NCBI RefSeq assembly: GCF_963677305.1
Contig: NZ_OY781925.1
Span: 2,333,501 to 2,397,500, forward strand
Direction of reading: 5' to 3'
DNA from: an uncultured Holophaga sp.
GTDB taxonomy: Bacteria > Acidobacteriota > Holophagae > Holophagales > Holophagaceae
Length of the DNA stretch: 64,000 nt
Shown: one piece after another, positions 18,405-26,925 of the stretch
Numbering within the stretch: position 1 is the first letter of the stretch
Layout: every line of letters starts with the position of its first letter
Program-made: the position numbers and the translations under genes
The notes under the pieces: model-generated
The model's database searches: none
Seen by the model: the letters and a program-made list of their open reading frames with translations, nothing else
What the model was told of the DNA's origin: nothing

Positions 18405-19004
18405 ATGCCCATCCTCGACCTCAGCCACCCCCTCCAGCCCGGCATGCCCCTCTTCCCGGGGACCCCGGAGCCCGTCCTGATCCCCCTGGCCACCGTGGAA
18501 CAGGAGGGCTACGGCGAGCGCTGGCTGGGCTTCGCCTCTCACGCCGGCACCCACATGGACGCCCCGGCCCATCTGCTTCCCGGGGGCCGGCACCTGGATG
18601 ACTTCCCCCTTGACCACTTCGAAGGACCGGGCCTGGCCCTGGACCTGAAGGGTCCCCTGGAGGTGCCCCCTGGCTTCCGCTTCCTCCTCCTGCGCACCGG
18701 CTGGGAGCACCGCTGGGGAAGTCCCAGCTATTTCGAGGGCTTCCCGGTTCTCGCGGAAGAGACCGCCACCCGGATTGCGGGACTGGGCCTCTCCGGAGTC
18801 GGCATCGACGCCCCCTCCTTCGACCCTGTGGACAGCGTGGAGCTTCCTGTCCACCGCATCCTCCTCAGGGCCGGGCTCTGCCTGATCGAAAACCTGAGGG
18901 GTCTGGAGGCCCTTGGAGACCGCCCCTTCCGCTTCAGCGCCCTGCCCCTGCCCCTGCCCCGGGCTGAGGGCTCCCCCGTCCGGGCGACGGCGAGGCTGGA
19001 CTGA
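18405..19004 (+). CDS. Cyclase-family hydrolase (kynurenine formamidase-like)
   Basis: A 199-residue protein of the cyclase family (PF04199), a metal-dependent hydrolase fold that includes bacterial kynurenine formamidase KynB and related amidases. The metal motif is SHAGTHMDAPAHLLPGG (about residues 45-61). The N-terminal DLSHPLQPGMPLFPG is typical, as is GIDAPSFDPVDS near residue 130. No tryptophan-degradation gene is near, so the substrate stays open. No Shine-Dalgarno is visible. The ATG at 18405 fits the family N-terminus (PILDLSHPL) better than an upstream codon. Confidence 0.87.
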   Translation: MPILDLSHPLQPGMPLFPGTPEPVLIPLATVEQEGYGERWLGFASHAGTHMDAPAHLLPGGRHLDDFPLDHFEGPGLALDLKGPLEVPPGFRFLLLRTGWEHRWGSPSYFEGFPVLAEETATRIAGLGLSGVGIDAPSFDPVDSVELPVHRILLRAGLCLIENLRGLEALGDRPFRFSALPLPLPRAEGSPVRATARLD

Positions 19005-19014
19005 GGAAGACCCT

Positions 19015-19779
19015 TCAGCTCGCCTGCACCCGGATCTCCCCGAAGGCCTCTCCCTGCACCAGGCGGATCCGTCCGGTCCGCACCAGCTCCAGCAGGGCCA
19101 GGAAGGTGAGGACAAGCTCCTCCCGCGTGGGGGCGCTGCCCAGCAGGCCGCTGAAGGAGGCCCAGCGCTCCCCGCCCAGGAGGCCCACCACCTCTGCGAT
19201 GCGGTCTTCCAGGGTCTTGGGAGGTGTGCGGACCTCCACGGGGGGAGGGGGCAGGAGCCGCTTCAGGGCATCCCGGTAGGCCCCCAGCAGATCGGAGAGG
19301 GTGGCCTGGATGGGCTCCTCCTCCACCCGGGCGTGCTCCTGGATGTCCAAGCCCTGGGTGAAGACCACATGGCGCCACTCGCTCTCACGCCCGGCCAGCT
19401 CCTGAGCCGCCTCCTTCACCTTCTGGTAGTCCAGCAGGCGCTGCACCAGCTCCTCGCGGGGATCCTCCTCTTCGCCATCCTCCTTGGGGGGCAGGGGCAG
19501 AAGCATCCGGGATTTGATCTGCAGGAGATGGGCCGCCATGGCCACGAACTCCGCGGCAATCTCCAGGTTCAGCTCCTCCATGAGCAGCAGGAAGTCCATG
19601 TACTGACGGGTGACCTCCGCCATGGGGAGGTCCAGGATCTCCAGCTTGTGCTCCCGGATGAGGTAGAGCAGGAGATCCAGAGGCCCCTCGAAGGCCGCCA
19701 GCCGCAGGGGCAGATCCCGGAACTTGCTCTCGAAGCCCTTGGGGGGCTCGAAGGCGGGGGGCTGGGGGGTGGCGTCCAT
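19015..19779 (-). CDS. scpA: Segregation and condensation protein A
   Basis: Kleisin subunit of the SMC-ScpAB complex that compacts and resolves chromosomes. 254 residues. The N-terminal SMC-binding region reads LRLAAFEGPLDLLLYLIREH followed by KLEILDLPMAEVTRQYMDFL. FVAMAAHLLQIKSRMLLP is the next conserved helix, and a winged-helix region near the C-terminus (SFSGLLGSAPTREELVLTFLALLELV) contacts the other SMC head. The partner scpB is not next to it. It converges with the cyclase gene, ten bases apart. Confidence 0.95.
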   Translation of the reverse strand: MDATPQPPAFEPPKGFESKFRDLPLRLAAFEGPLDLLLYLIREHKLEILDLPMAEVTRQYMDFLLLMEELNLEIAAEFVAMAAHLLQIKSRMLLPLPPKEDGEEEDPREELVQRLLDYQKVKEAAQELAGRESEWRHVVFTQGLDIQEHARVEEEPIQATLSDLLGAYRDALKRLLPPPPVEVRTPPKTLEDRIAEVVGLLGGERWASFSGLLGSAPTREELVLTFLALLELVRTGRIRLVQGEAFGEIRVQAS

Positions 19780-19856
19780 CCATCCATTCTATCCGCAACG
19801 AAGCTTCCCGCTCCGCAGGGGTCGCCAGCCGGGAGCCAAGCTGCTAAACAAGGAGC

Positions 19857-20813
19857 ATGGACGTCAAGGAACTGATCGAGACAGGTGAGAGTCATCGTAG
19901 GCGCAAGGCCTTCAGCGCAGCCGTGGAGAGCTTCTCCCGGGCCCTGGAGCTGGAGCCCAAGAACCCCCTGGCCCTCCGGGGCCTGGCCGATGCCTACCGC
20001 GGCCTCCGGGACTACCCCGGCTGCATCAGAGCCATGGAGCGCTTCCTCGCCGAAAAGCCGCGGGATGTCTCAGCCCTGGTCCGCATGGCGGATGCCCAGA
20101 AGCGGATGAAGAACCGCGAGGAGGCGCTCCGCTTCTACCAGCAGGCCCTGCAGATGAGCCCGGACAACCGCCACGCCCTCATGGGACTGGGGGACCTCCA
20201 TTACCACGAGAAGAACCTGGAGAAAGCCCTGGACTACTGGGAACCGCTTCTGAAGCTCGACCCGGGGCTGGTCACCCTCCAGACCATGGTCGGCAACATC
20301 CATCGCAAGCAGCTCCGCTTCGCCCAGGCCAGAGACGCCTTCCAGGCCGCCCTCCAGAACGAGCCGGCCAATCCCTATGCGATCTTCGGCATGGCGGACG
20401 CCCTCCGCGGCCTGGGGGAGTTCGAGCAGGCGGCCCCCTACTGGCGGATCATGCTCAAGTTGGACCCTGAGAACCAGCAGGTCATGAGCCGGGCCGGGGA
20501 CTGTTTCCTGCGCCTCGGCATCCTGGAGGAGGCGGAGGCACTCTTCAGGAAGTCCCTCACCCTCCGGTTTGAAAAGCCCGCGGCCAGGGGCCTGGCCAGG
20601 ACCTACCTCCGTATGGGCAGCCCTGACAAGGCAGTCGAGTGCCTCAGAGCATTGCTGGACCGGAACCCGGATGACACCCAGACCGCTTTGCTGCTGGCTG
20701 ATACCCTGGCCGAGACCTCTGGGACTGAAAGCGCCCGGGCCTTCCTCCAGCAGGAGCTGGAACGCCGCCCCGACACCCGGGAGCTGGAGAAGGCTCTGAG
20801 CCGTCTGGCCTGA
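19857..20813 (+). CDS. Tetratricopeptide repeat protein
   Basis: 318 residues made almost entirely of TPR helices, about eight to nine repeats of 34 residues, such as AVESFSRALELEPKNPLALRGLADAY and EALRFYQQALQMSPDNRHALMGLGDLHY. There is no signal peptide or extra domain, so it is probably a cytoplasmic scaffold. An AGGAG sits only one to two bases before the ATG, closer than usual, and no better in-frame start follows. It converges with the response regulator gene, four bases apart. Confidence 0.9.
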   Translation: MDVKELIETGESHRRRKAFSAAVESFSRALELEPKNPLALRGLADAYRGLRDYPGCIRAMERFLAEKPRDVSALVRMADAQKRMKNREEALRFYQQALQMSPDNRHALMGLGDLHYHEKNLEKALDYWEPLLKLDPGLVTLQTMVGNIHRKQLRFAQARDAFQAALQNEPANPYAIFGMADALRGLGEFEQAAPYWRIMLKLDPENQQVMSRAGDCFLRLGILEEAEALFRKSLTLRFEKPAARGLARTYLRMGSPDKAVECLRALLDRNPDDTQTALLLADTLAETSGTESARAFLQQELERRPDTRELEKALSRLA

Positions 20814-20816
20814 GCC

Positions 20817-21506
20817 TCAGGGACAGATGTAACCGAAGCCCCGAACCGTCTGGATGAGCTGGGGGTCGGAGGGGGCGTCCTCGATCTTCTCCCGGAGCCT
20901 GCGCACATAGACATCCAGGAGCTTGGGGCTGCCGAAGTGGTTGGCTCCCCAGAGGGCTGTCGTGATCTCCTCCCGGCTCAGCGCCCTGCCCTGGTTGGCC
21001 AGGAGCAGGGTCAGGAGCTTGTACTCCCGGGGGGTGAGCTTCAGCTCGCTGTTCCCCTGGTGGACCTTGCGGGTCCTGGGGTCCACCCGGATCGCCTGGT
21101 ATTCGAGCGGCAGCCCCCCCTCCGCCCCGGAGGGGACCCTCCGGAGCACGGCCCGCACCCTGGCCAGGAACTCACCGGGATGGAAGGGTTTGACCATGTA
21201 GTCATCGGCCCCGAAGTCGAGTCCGCGGATCTTGTCCCGGTCCTCCCCCTGGGTGGTCAGCATGAGGATGCCCACCCGGGGCTCGAGGGTCCGGAGGGCC
21301 CGGCAGACCTCAAGCCCATCCAGCCCGGGCAGACCGATGTCCAGCACCACCAGAGAGGGCCGCTCCCGTTGGCAGCACGCCAGGGCCTCCTCGCCGCTGT
21401 CGGCCTCCAGGACCCCGAAGCCATCCCGCACAAGGGCCGCCCGGAGGAGAAGCCGGGTGGGGGCATCGTCATCCGTGATCAGGACCTTGGGATTGGCAGC
21501 GCCCAT
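20817..21506 (-). CDS. OmpR-family response regulator
   Basis: 229 residues. The receiver domain (about 8-125) has acidic ITDDDA, the phospho-acceptor Asp in LVVLDIGLPGLDG, and Lys in YMVKPFHPGEF. The C-terminal winged helix (about 140-229) has LTPREYKLLTLLLANQGRALSREEI and VYVRRLREKIED. An AGAGG six bases before the ATG supports the start. No histidine kinase is adjacent. It lies 66 bases behind the corrinoid protein on the same strand, so it may be co-transcribed with the methyltransferase pair. Confidence 0.94.
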   Translation of the reverse strand: MGAANPKVLITDDDAPTRLLLRAALVRDGFGVLEADSGEEALACCQRERPSLVVLDIGLPGLDGLEVCRALRTLEPRVGILMLTTQGEDRDKIRGLDFGADDYMVKPFHPGEFLARVRAVLRRVPSGAEGGLPLEYQAIRVDPRTRKVHQGNSELKLTPREYKLLTLLLANQGRALSREEITTALWGANHFGSPKLLDVYVRRLREKIEDAPSDPQLIQTVRGFGYICP

Positions 21507-21572
21507 CAGGAACCTCTATGGAGGGAATGGGGGCCAGTATGCCAGGAGCGGCTCCCTGCCCGGAACCCGCCC

Positions 21573-22205
21573 TCAGAGCACCCGCCACCGTGAAAAGATG
21601 GCCCTGCAGTAGAGCAGCGCCTCACCCGGAGTCCTGCAGTAGATGTCGGCCCCGGCCCAGGCGGCTGTCTGGGGGAGACAGGCGGCTCCCCCCACCAGAA
21701 TCCGGGGACCTTCAGCCACCGCCTCTCGGGCCGCCTCCACACAGGCCCTGAGGGTGGGCAGCCCCATGGAGGAGGCGCAGGAGAGGCCGACGAAGGCGGG
21801 CAGATGCCTTCGGACAGCCCGGGTGAGCTCCCTGGGGCCCAACTCCGAGCCAATATCGACGACACGCACCCCCCCGGCCCCCAGGATGGCGGCGACCAGG
21901 TTCTTGCCCAGGTCATGGCGGTCGTGGACCGAGCCCAGCAGCAGGGTGCCCAGGCGCCCAGCCCTGGGGCGCGTGAGGGATAGCCCCAGCAACTCCAGCC
22001 CCTGGTGGAGCAGAGCGGTCCCCGCGAAGAGCTCCGCCAGGGCGTAGTCCCCCCGGTCAAAGCGACGGCTCACAATCTCCATGCCCATCTGGAGCATGGC
22101 CAGGATGTCCCGGGGCCTCTGACCCTCAGCCAGGAGGCGGCGGATCCCCTCCTGGACCTGGTCCTCGTCCAGACTCGCGAACGCTTCCACCAGGAATCTG
22201 GGCAT
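21573..22205 (-). CDS. Corrinoid (B12-binding) methyl-carrier protein, MtbC/MtvC-like
   Basis: About 210 residues. An N-terminal helical cap (EDQVQEGIRRLLAEGQRPRDIL) precedes a Rossmann-type cobalamin domain with the base-off motif DxHxxG in HDRHDLGKNLVAAILGAGG; its His would coordinate cobalt. VDIGSELGPRELTRAV and FVGLSCASSMGLPT fit the family. These proteins shuttle methyl groups from a substrate methyltransferase to tetrahydrofolate. The ATG at 22205 (after AGAGG) matches the family N-terminus; another ATG lies 18 bases upstream. An 8-bp GC hairpin (22226-22233 with 22239-22246) precedes it. Confidence 0.88.
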   Translation of the reverse strand: MPRFLVEAFASLDEDQVQEGIRRLLAEGQRPRDILAMLQMGMEIVSRRFDRGDYALAELFAGTALLHQGLELLGLSLTRPRAGRLGTLLLGSVHDRHDLGKNLVAAILGAGGVRVVDIGSELGPRELTRAVRRHLPAFVGLSCASSMGLPTLRACVEAAREAVAEGPRILVGGAACLPQTAAWAGADIYCRTPGEALLYCRAIFSRWRVL

Positions 22206-22270
22206 CAGCCTCTGCTCATGCAAAGGGGCCTGCTCAAGGCAGGCCCGTGGATCGTACCATGGATGTCATC

Positions 22271-23071
22271 CTACTCGTAGAGGCCCTTGCGGTGGGCCTT
22301 CAGGTACTTTCCGCAGAACTTGTCCCGCCCCAGGAGGGCCTGGGAAGCGTAGATCATGCCCATCATGGCCTTGTCGCAGGGGTTGAGAATGTAGCCATCC
22401 ATCCCGACGGTCATGGTCTGGACCACCATGAGGCGGTTGAGGACAGGGCGATTGGGGAGCCCGTGGGAGATGTTGCTGAGGCCGCAGGTGAAGTGGACTT
22501 CGGGGAAGCGGGTCCGGATGAGCTTGATGGACTCCAGCACCTCCACACCGCTCTTGTCGCTGGTGCTGAGGGGCTTCACCAGGGGATCGATGTAGATGTC
22601 GTCGATGGCCACCCCCTCCTGGGTGAGCCCCTCCACCAAGGCGGTGGCGATACGGAGCCGATCTTCGGCGGTGGTGGGCATACCCGCATCCTCGATGCAG
22701 AGGGCCACCACCTTGGCCTGGAAAGCCTTGACCAGCGGAAGGACAGCCTTCCAGCGATGGGACTCCATGTTGATGGAATTGATGAAGGGCTTGTACCCAG
22801 GTTTGAGCAGCTTCAGACCCACCTCGAGCGCCTTCTCATCGGGGCTGTCGATGCAGAGGGGGTGATCCGTGACCTCCTGAATGGTGTCCACCAGCCACTT
22901 CATGAGCTCCAGTTCCTGCCCGACCATGTTGCCGCAGTTGACATCCAGGTAGGTGGCTCCGGCCTCGACCTGCTCCAGCGCGACCTTCTGGATGTACGCG
23001 GCATCCCGCGCCTCCACGGCCTCGCGGACAGCCTTCCGGCTGGTATTGATGAGTTCGCCGATAATCATCAT
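22271..23071 (-). CDS. Methyltetrahydrofolate:corrinoid methyltransferase (AcsE/MtvA-like)
   Basis: 266 residues of the pterin-binding TIM-barrel family. It resembles AcsE (MeTr) along its length: IIGELINTSRKAV, VEAGATYLDVNCGN, PLCIDSPDEKALEVGLK, PFINSINME, DDIYIDPLVKPL and CGLSNISHGLPNRPVLNR. It moves a methyl group between tetrahydrofolate and a corrinoid, probably the protein encoded 65 bases downstream. A good GGAGG lies about eight bases before the start. No carbon-monoxide dehydrogenase genes are in the window, so an O-demethylation or methyl-oxidation role is as likely as acetogenesis. Confidence 0.9.
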   Translation of the reverse strand: MMIIGELINTSRKAVREAVEARDAAYIQKVALEQVEAGATYLDVNCGNMVGQELELMKWLVDTIQEVTDHPLCIDSPDEKALEVGLKLLKPGYKPFINSINMESHRWKAVLPLVKAFQAKVVALCIEDAGMPTTAEDRLRIATALVEGLTQEGVAIDDIYIDPLVKPLSTSDKSGVEVLESIKLIRTRFPEVHFTCGLSNISHGLPNRPVLNRLMVVQTMTVGMDGYILNPCDKAMMGMIYASQALLGRDKFCGKYLKAHRKGLYE

Positions 23072-23223
23072 GTTGGGATTCCTCCTCGCCCATGGGAATA
23101 CAACTGATATGACCAGTCAAGTGATAATACAAAGCAAGCACCCCCGCAATCTGTCACAGAAGGGTAAAGCCCGGCTTGAAGTGGAGCCCCCACACTGTCA
23201 TGCTGATTCCGGACCCCTTAGAG

Positions 23224-24561
23224 GTGCATAGGTGTTACTTCATCTCCATTCTTGAACTGACCGACCGGGCCGAGCTGCCCAGCTGGGTGGCCGCCCTCGC
23301 ACGCAGTGCGGAGACCGAAGAGGCCACCCGTCAGACTGTCGCCACCATTTTGGGCGAGCTGCGCACCGAAGGTGTGCCCGCCGCCATCCGGTGGACCGAG
23401 CGTCTGGACAGGGTGAACCTCGATCCCGCGACCCTCCGCGTACCGGACGCCGCTCTCCAGGAGGCCCGCAGGCGCCTGGACGCCGAGCGCCCCGAGCTCA
23501 TGGACGCCCTGCGCGCCATGATCGCCAGTATCCGCCGCTTCGCCGAAGGCCAGAGGACCTGCCTCCAGGACCTCACTCTGCCCCTCCCCGGAGGCGGCAC
23601 CGTGGGCGAGCGCTGGGTTCCCCTCAAGCGTGCCGGTGTCTACATCCCCGGCGGTCGGGCCTTCTACCCCTCCACCCTGGCCATGACGGTCATCCCCGCC
23701 CAGGTGGCGGGCGTCGAACGCATCGTGGGCGTCACCCCCCCGAAGCCCGAGCCCACCTTCGAGGGTGCCTGGGGCATCGATCCCCTGGTGCTGGCCTGCG
23801 CGGCGGAGTTGGGCCTCAGTGAACTCTATCCCTTCGGGGGCGCCCAGGGCCTGGGCTTCCTGGCCTACGGCGAACCCGCCGTGGACATCCTCACGGGTCC
23901 CGGGAACCGCTTCGTCTCCGAAGCCAAACGCCAGCTGGTGGGCACCTGCGGCATCGATGCCCTGGCCGGCCCCACCGAGCTTCTGGTCATCGCCGATGGC
24001 AGCGCCAACCCCGCCTGGGTGGCGGAAGACCTTCTGGGTCAGGCCGAGCATGACCCCGATGCCGCCGCCGTGCTCCTGAGCGAGGACCGCAACCTCCTGG
24101 AATCCGTGGCGAAGGAACTGGCCGAGCGCATCGAGGCCTCCCCCCGCCGGGCCATCCTGGAGCAGAGCATCCAGACCCACGGCCGCCTCATCCGGGCCGA
24201 CCGCGAACTCATTGTTGCGTTCGCCCAGGCCTGGGCCCCCGAGCACCTGGAGGTCAGCGTGAAGGACCCCGAGTCCTGGCTGCCCGATCTCACCACCGCC
24301 AGCGCCCTCTTCCTGGGCACCCACACGGCGGAGGCCTTCGGGGACTACGGTGCCGGGCCTAACCATGTGCTGCCCACGGACCGGAGTGCCCGCTTCGCCA
24401 GCCCCCTGGGCGTGGCCACCTACCTCAAGCGCCAGAGCGTCCTGAACCTCGCGCCCGCCGATGCCGCCGCCATGGCGCCCTGGGTGGACCGTCTGGCCCA
24501 GGCGGAAGGTCTGGTGCACCACGGGCGCAGCGCCGCCCTCCGCTCCGGGCATAATCAGTAG
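23224..24561 (+). CDS. hisD: Histidinol dehydrogenase
   Basis: Two-step NAD+-dependent oxidation of histidinol to histidine, the last step of the pathway. About 445 residues from the GTG chosen here, near the usual 430. Signatures: VPLKRAGVYIPGGRAFYPSTLAM, FGGAQGLGFLAYG, DILTGPGNRFVSEAKR, GIDALAGPTELLVIAD, DLLGQAEHDPDAAAVLL and GDYGAGPNHVLPT. The frame is open further upstream to an ATG at 23200 and a TTG at 23176; none has a good ribosome site, so the start is uncertain. It leads the histidine operon. Confidence 0.93.
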   Translation: MHRCYFISILELTDRAELPSWVAALARSAETEEATRQTVATILGELRTEGVPAAIRWTERLDRVNLDPATLRVPDAALQEARRRLDAERPELMDALRAMIASIRRFAEGQRTCLQDLTLPLPGGGTVGERWVPLKRAGVYIPGGRAFYPSTLAMTVIPAQVAGVERIVGVTPPKPEPTFEGAWGIDPLVLACAAELGLSELYPFGGAQGLGFLAYGEPAVDILTGPGNRFVSEAKRQLVGTCGIDALAGPTELLVIADGSANPAWVAEDLLGQAEHDPDAAAVLLSEDRNLLESVAKELAERIEASPRRAILEQSIQTHGRLIRADRELIVAFAQAWAPEHLEVSVKDPESWLPDLTTASALFLGTHTAEAFGDYGAGPNHVLPTDRSARFASPLGVATYLKRQSVLNLAPADAAAMAPWVDRLAQAEGLVHHGRSAALRSGHNQ

Positions 24562-24648
24562 AAGGCGCGACCCGCCCTTCCTGTCCTGTCGCGCCGCGGA
24601 GAGCCTCCAGCCGAAGGCCCGCCCAGGCCCCTGCATGACCGAGACCCC

Positions 24649-25710
24649 ATGAGCCCAGTCCCCCCATCCCCCCTGTCCGAAGCCCTCCGCCTGCGCCTGG
24701 GGGCTCCCGAGGGGGGCTTGCGCCTGGGGCCCTCCCCGGCAGCTCTGTGCGAGGCGGTGGAGCGGAAGCTCGGAGGGCGGGTGATCCTGGTGGACGAGAC
24801 AAGCCTGGCCCCAGGAGAACCGAACCGCCGTCTGCTCCCGGATACCGAGCCGGGGATGCTGCTGCTCCGCAGGCTCGAAGACAGTGGCCTTGGCCTCCTC
24901 TTGGGGGAACCCTCCCTCTTGGCGGAGCTGCCGGACAGCGGCCCCCTGGAAGAAAAGTCCGGGATCCCGCCTCTGCCTCCCACCCGACGCCTCCTGGTGC
25001 TGGACATCGACGGCGTGCTGATCGATGCGGACCGCAGCTTCCTGGAAGCGGTGGCCCTCACGGTGGCGGAGCTGCGCCCGGCCCTGCCCTGGCGGGACGA
25101 GTCCTTCCGGGCCTTCAAGCGCCTGGGGGGCTTCAACAACGACTTCAAGCTGGCCGCGGGAGCCCTGGCCCTGGCGGAGGTCCATGGCGACACCGATGTG
25201 GTGCCCCTCATTGAGGCGGCCATGGGCAGGGGCTTCCCGGAACTGGAAGCCCGCATCGCCGTGCTGGAGGACGCGGTCAAGCCCGTGGTCCAGCGCCACT
25301 ACGCCGATACCATCCGCCTTGAGAAACCCCTGGCCACACTTGAGGAGCTGCGCAGCACCGGCTTCGAGCTGGCCATCCTCACGGGCCGCCCCCCCGAGGA
25401 GCTGGAGCTGGCCTGGCGGGTCCTGGGCTTCAGCCTCCCGGCCGTGCCCGACCGGGCCCCCCACCTGCGCAAGCCCTCGCCCTGCGGCCTCCTGCAGCTG
25501 GCCGACGCCTTTCAGGCTACGGACATCGTCTTCGCAGGCGACACGGTGGATGACGCATCCTGTCTGCGTCGCGCCGCAGCCATCCGCCCCGAGCTCAGCT
25601 GGCGCTTCGCCGCCATCGGCCCGGACCGCGCCCGTTTCGCCCAGAGCCAGGACTTCTCCGTCAGCCTCCTCCGGGAGCTGCTGCCCGCCCTCCAGAGGGA
25701 GACCGCATGA
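24649..25710 (+). CDS. HAD phosphatase of the histidine operon with HisC-like N-terminal remnant
   Basis: 353 residues. From about residue 113 it is a HAD hydrolase: nucleophile motif LVLDIDGVLID (Asp 119 and 121), LAILTGRPPEEL (motif II Thr) and FAGDTVDDASCL (motif IV). It resembles the TIGR01548 group. Its place between hisD and hisB suggests histidinol-phosphate phosphatase, the one pathway step otherwise unassigned besides HisC. The first 110 residues recall HisC blocks (GPSPAALCEAVERKL, ILVDETS, LGEPSLLAEL), but the PLP lysine is missing. That similarity is by eye and tentative. Its stop overlaps hisB (ATGA). Confidence 0.75.
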   Translation: MSPVPPSPLSEALRLRLGAPEGGLRLGPSPAALCEAVERKLGGRVILVDETSLAPGEPNRRLLPDTEPGMLLLRRLEDSGLGLLLGEPSLLAELPDSGPLEEKSGIPPLPPTRRLLVLDIDGVLIDADRSFLEAVALTVAELRPALPWRDESFRAFKRLGGFNNDFKLAAGALALAEVHGDTDVVPLIEAAMGRGFPELEARIAVLEDAVKPVVQRHYADTIRLEKPLATLEELRSTGFELAILTGRPPEELELAWRVLGFSLPAVPDRAPHLRKPSPCGLLQLADAFQATDIVFAGDTVDDASCLRRAAAIRPELSWRFAAIGPDRARFAQSQDFSVSLLRELLPALQRETA

Positions 25711-26291
25711 GAACCGCCACCGTCCAGCGCACCACCGGTGAGACCGAGATCCGCCTGACCCTGAACCTGGAGGGCGGCGAGAGCTCCATCCGCACGGGCC
25801 TGGGCTTCTTCGACCACATGCTCATGCAGATCGCCAGGCACGGCGGCATCGGCATCCAGCTGGAGGCCAGGGGCGACCTGCCGGTGGACAGCCACCACTT
25901 GGTGGAGGATGTGGGCCTGGCCCTGGGCGAGGCCCTGCGGGAGGCTCTGGGGGACCGCCGTGGCATCGAGCGCTACGGCCATGCCTACATCCCCCTGGAT
26001 GAGGCCCTGGCCCGGGTGGTCATCGACCTGAGTGGCCGCCCCTGCTGCATGTTCGAGGTCCCCCTGCCCCCCGTGACCCTGGGGGATGGCTTCCAGGCCG
26101 AGATGGTGCGGGAGTTCTTCATCGCCCTGGCCAACCGCGGCGCCCTGACCCTCCACGCTGACATGATACGGGGGGTGAACGTCCACCACCGCATCGAGGC
26201 CCTCTTCAAGGCCCTGGCCCGCGCCCTACGCCAAGCCGTCGCCATCACGGGCGGGGATGTCCCCTCCACCAAGGGCACCCTGTCCCTGTAG
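25707..26291 (+). CDS. hisB: Imidazoleglycerol-phosphate dehydratase
   Basis: Dehydrates imidazole glycerol phosphate to imidazole acetol phosphate, using two Mn2+. 194 residues, the monofunctional form without a fused phosphatase. Metal-binding motifs: GLGFFDHMLMQIARHGG and DSHHLVEDVGLALGEAL in the first half; VREFFIALANRGALTLH and NVHHRIEALFKALARAL in the second. The phosphatase missing from this short form is probably the HAD protein just upstream, with which it overlaps by four bases. Confidence 0.97.
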   Translation: MRTATVQRTTGETEIRLTLNLEGGESSIRTGLGFFDHMLMQIARHGGIGIQLEARGDLPVDSHHLVEDVGLALGEALREALGDRRGIERYGHAYIPLDEALARVVIDLSGRPCCMFEVPLPPVTLGDGFQAEMVREFFIALANRGALTLHADMIRGVNVHHRIEALFKALARALRQAVAITGGDVPSTKGTLSL

Positions 26292-26301
26292 AAAGCCCAC
26301 C

Positions 26302-26925
26302 ATGATCACGCTCATCGACTACGACGCCGGTAACCTCGCCTCCCTCCAGGGGGCCCTGGACCGCCTGGGACTGGCCTACCGCCTGGCCCAGGGGCCCGAT
26401 GAGATCAGCCCCGAGGGCCCCCTGGTCCTCCCGGGCGTGGGACACTTCGAGTCTGCCAAGCGCTCCCTGGTGCAGCGGGGCTGGTGGCGTGAGATTCCTG
26501 GCCTGGTGGCCACGGGACGTCCCCTCCTGGGGATCTGCCTGGGGCTCCAGCTCCTGGCCGAAGGCAGCGAGGAGGCCCCCAAGGAAGACGGCCTGGGCCT
26601 GCTGCCCGGTGTGGTCCGTCGCCTGGGCCCCGGGGTGAAGGTGCCCCACATGGGCTGGAGCCAGGTGACCCTGAACCACGAACACCCCGCCTTCGGCAAC
26701 CCCACCGGCGGCTGGCTCTACTTCGTCCACAGCTACGCCCTGGAGGCCAACGAAGGCACCATTCTCACCGCCAACCATGGCCGGGACTTCGCCGCCGTCG
26801 AGGGCCGCGGGCACACCCTGGGCTTCCAGCCCCACCCCGAGAAATCCGGCCCCCTGGGGCTCCTGCTCCTCCAGTCCGCCCTGGCCTGGATGGGCGCCAC
26901 GAGGGAGAACACCGCATGCAACTGA
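26302..26925 (+). CDS. hisH: Imidazole glycerol phosphate synthase, glutaminase subunit
   Basis: Supplies ammonia from glutamine to HisF. 207 residues of the class I glutamine amidotransferase fold. The catalytic Cys lies in LGICLGLQLLAEGSEE, with the His/Glu pair in FQPHPEKSG. The N-terminus ITLIDYDAGNLASLQGAL and VPHMGWSQV are characteristic. The frame is open upstream into hisB, but the ATG at 26302, eleven bases after the hisB stop, gives the family N-terminus. It overlaps hisA by ten bases. Confidence 0.96.
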   Translation: MITLIDYDAGNLASLQGALDRLGLAYRLAQGPDEISPEGPLVLPGVGHFESAKRSLVQRGWWREIPGLVATGRPLLGICLGLQLLAEGSEEAPKEDGLGLLPGVVRRLGPGVKVPHMGWSQVTLNHEHPAFGNPTGGWLYFVHSYALEANEGTILTANHGRDFAAVEGRGHTLGFQPHPEKSGPLGLLLLQSALAWMGATRENTACN

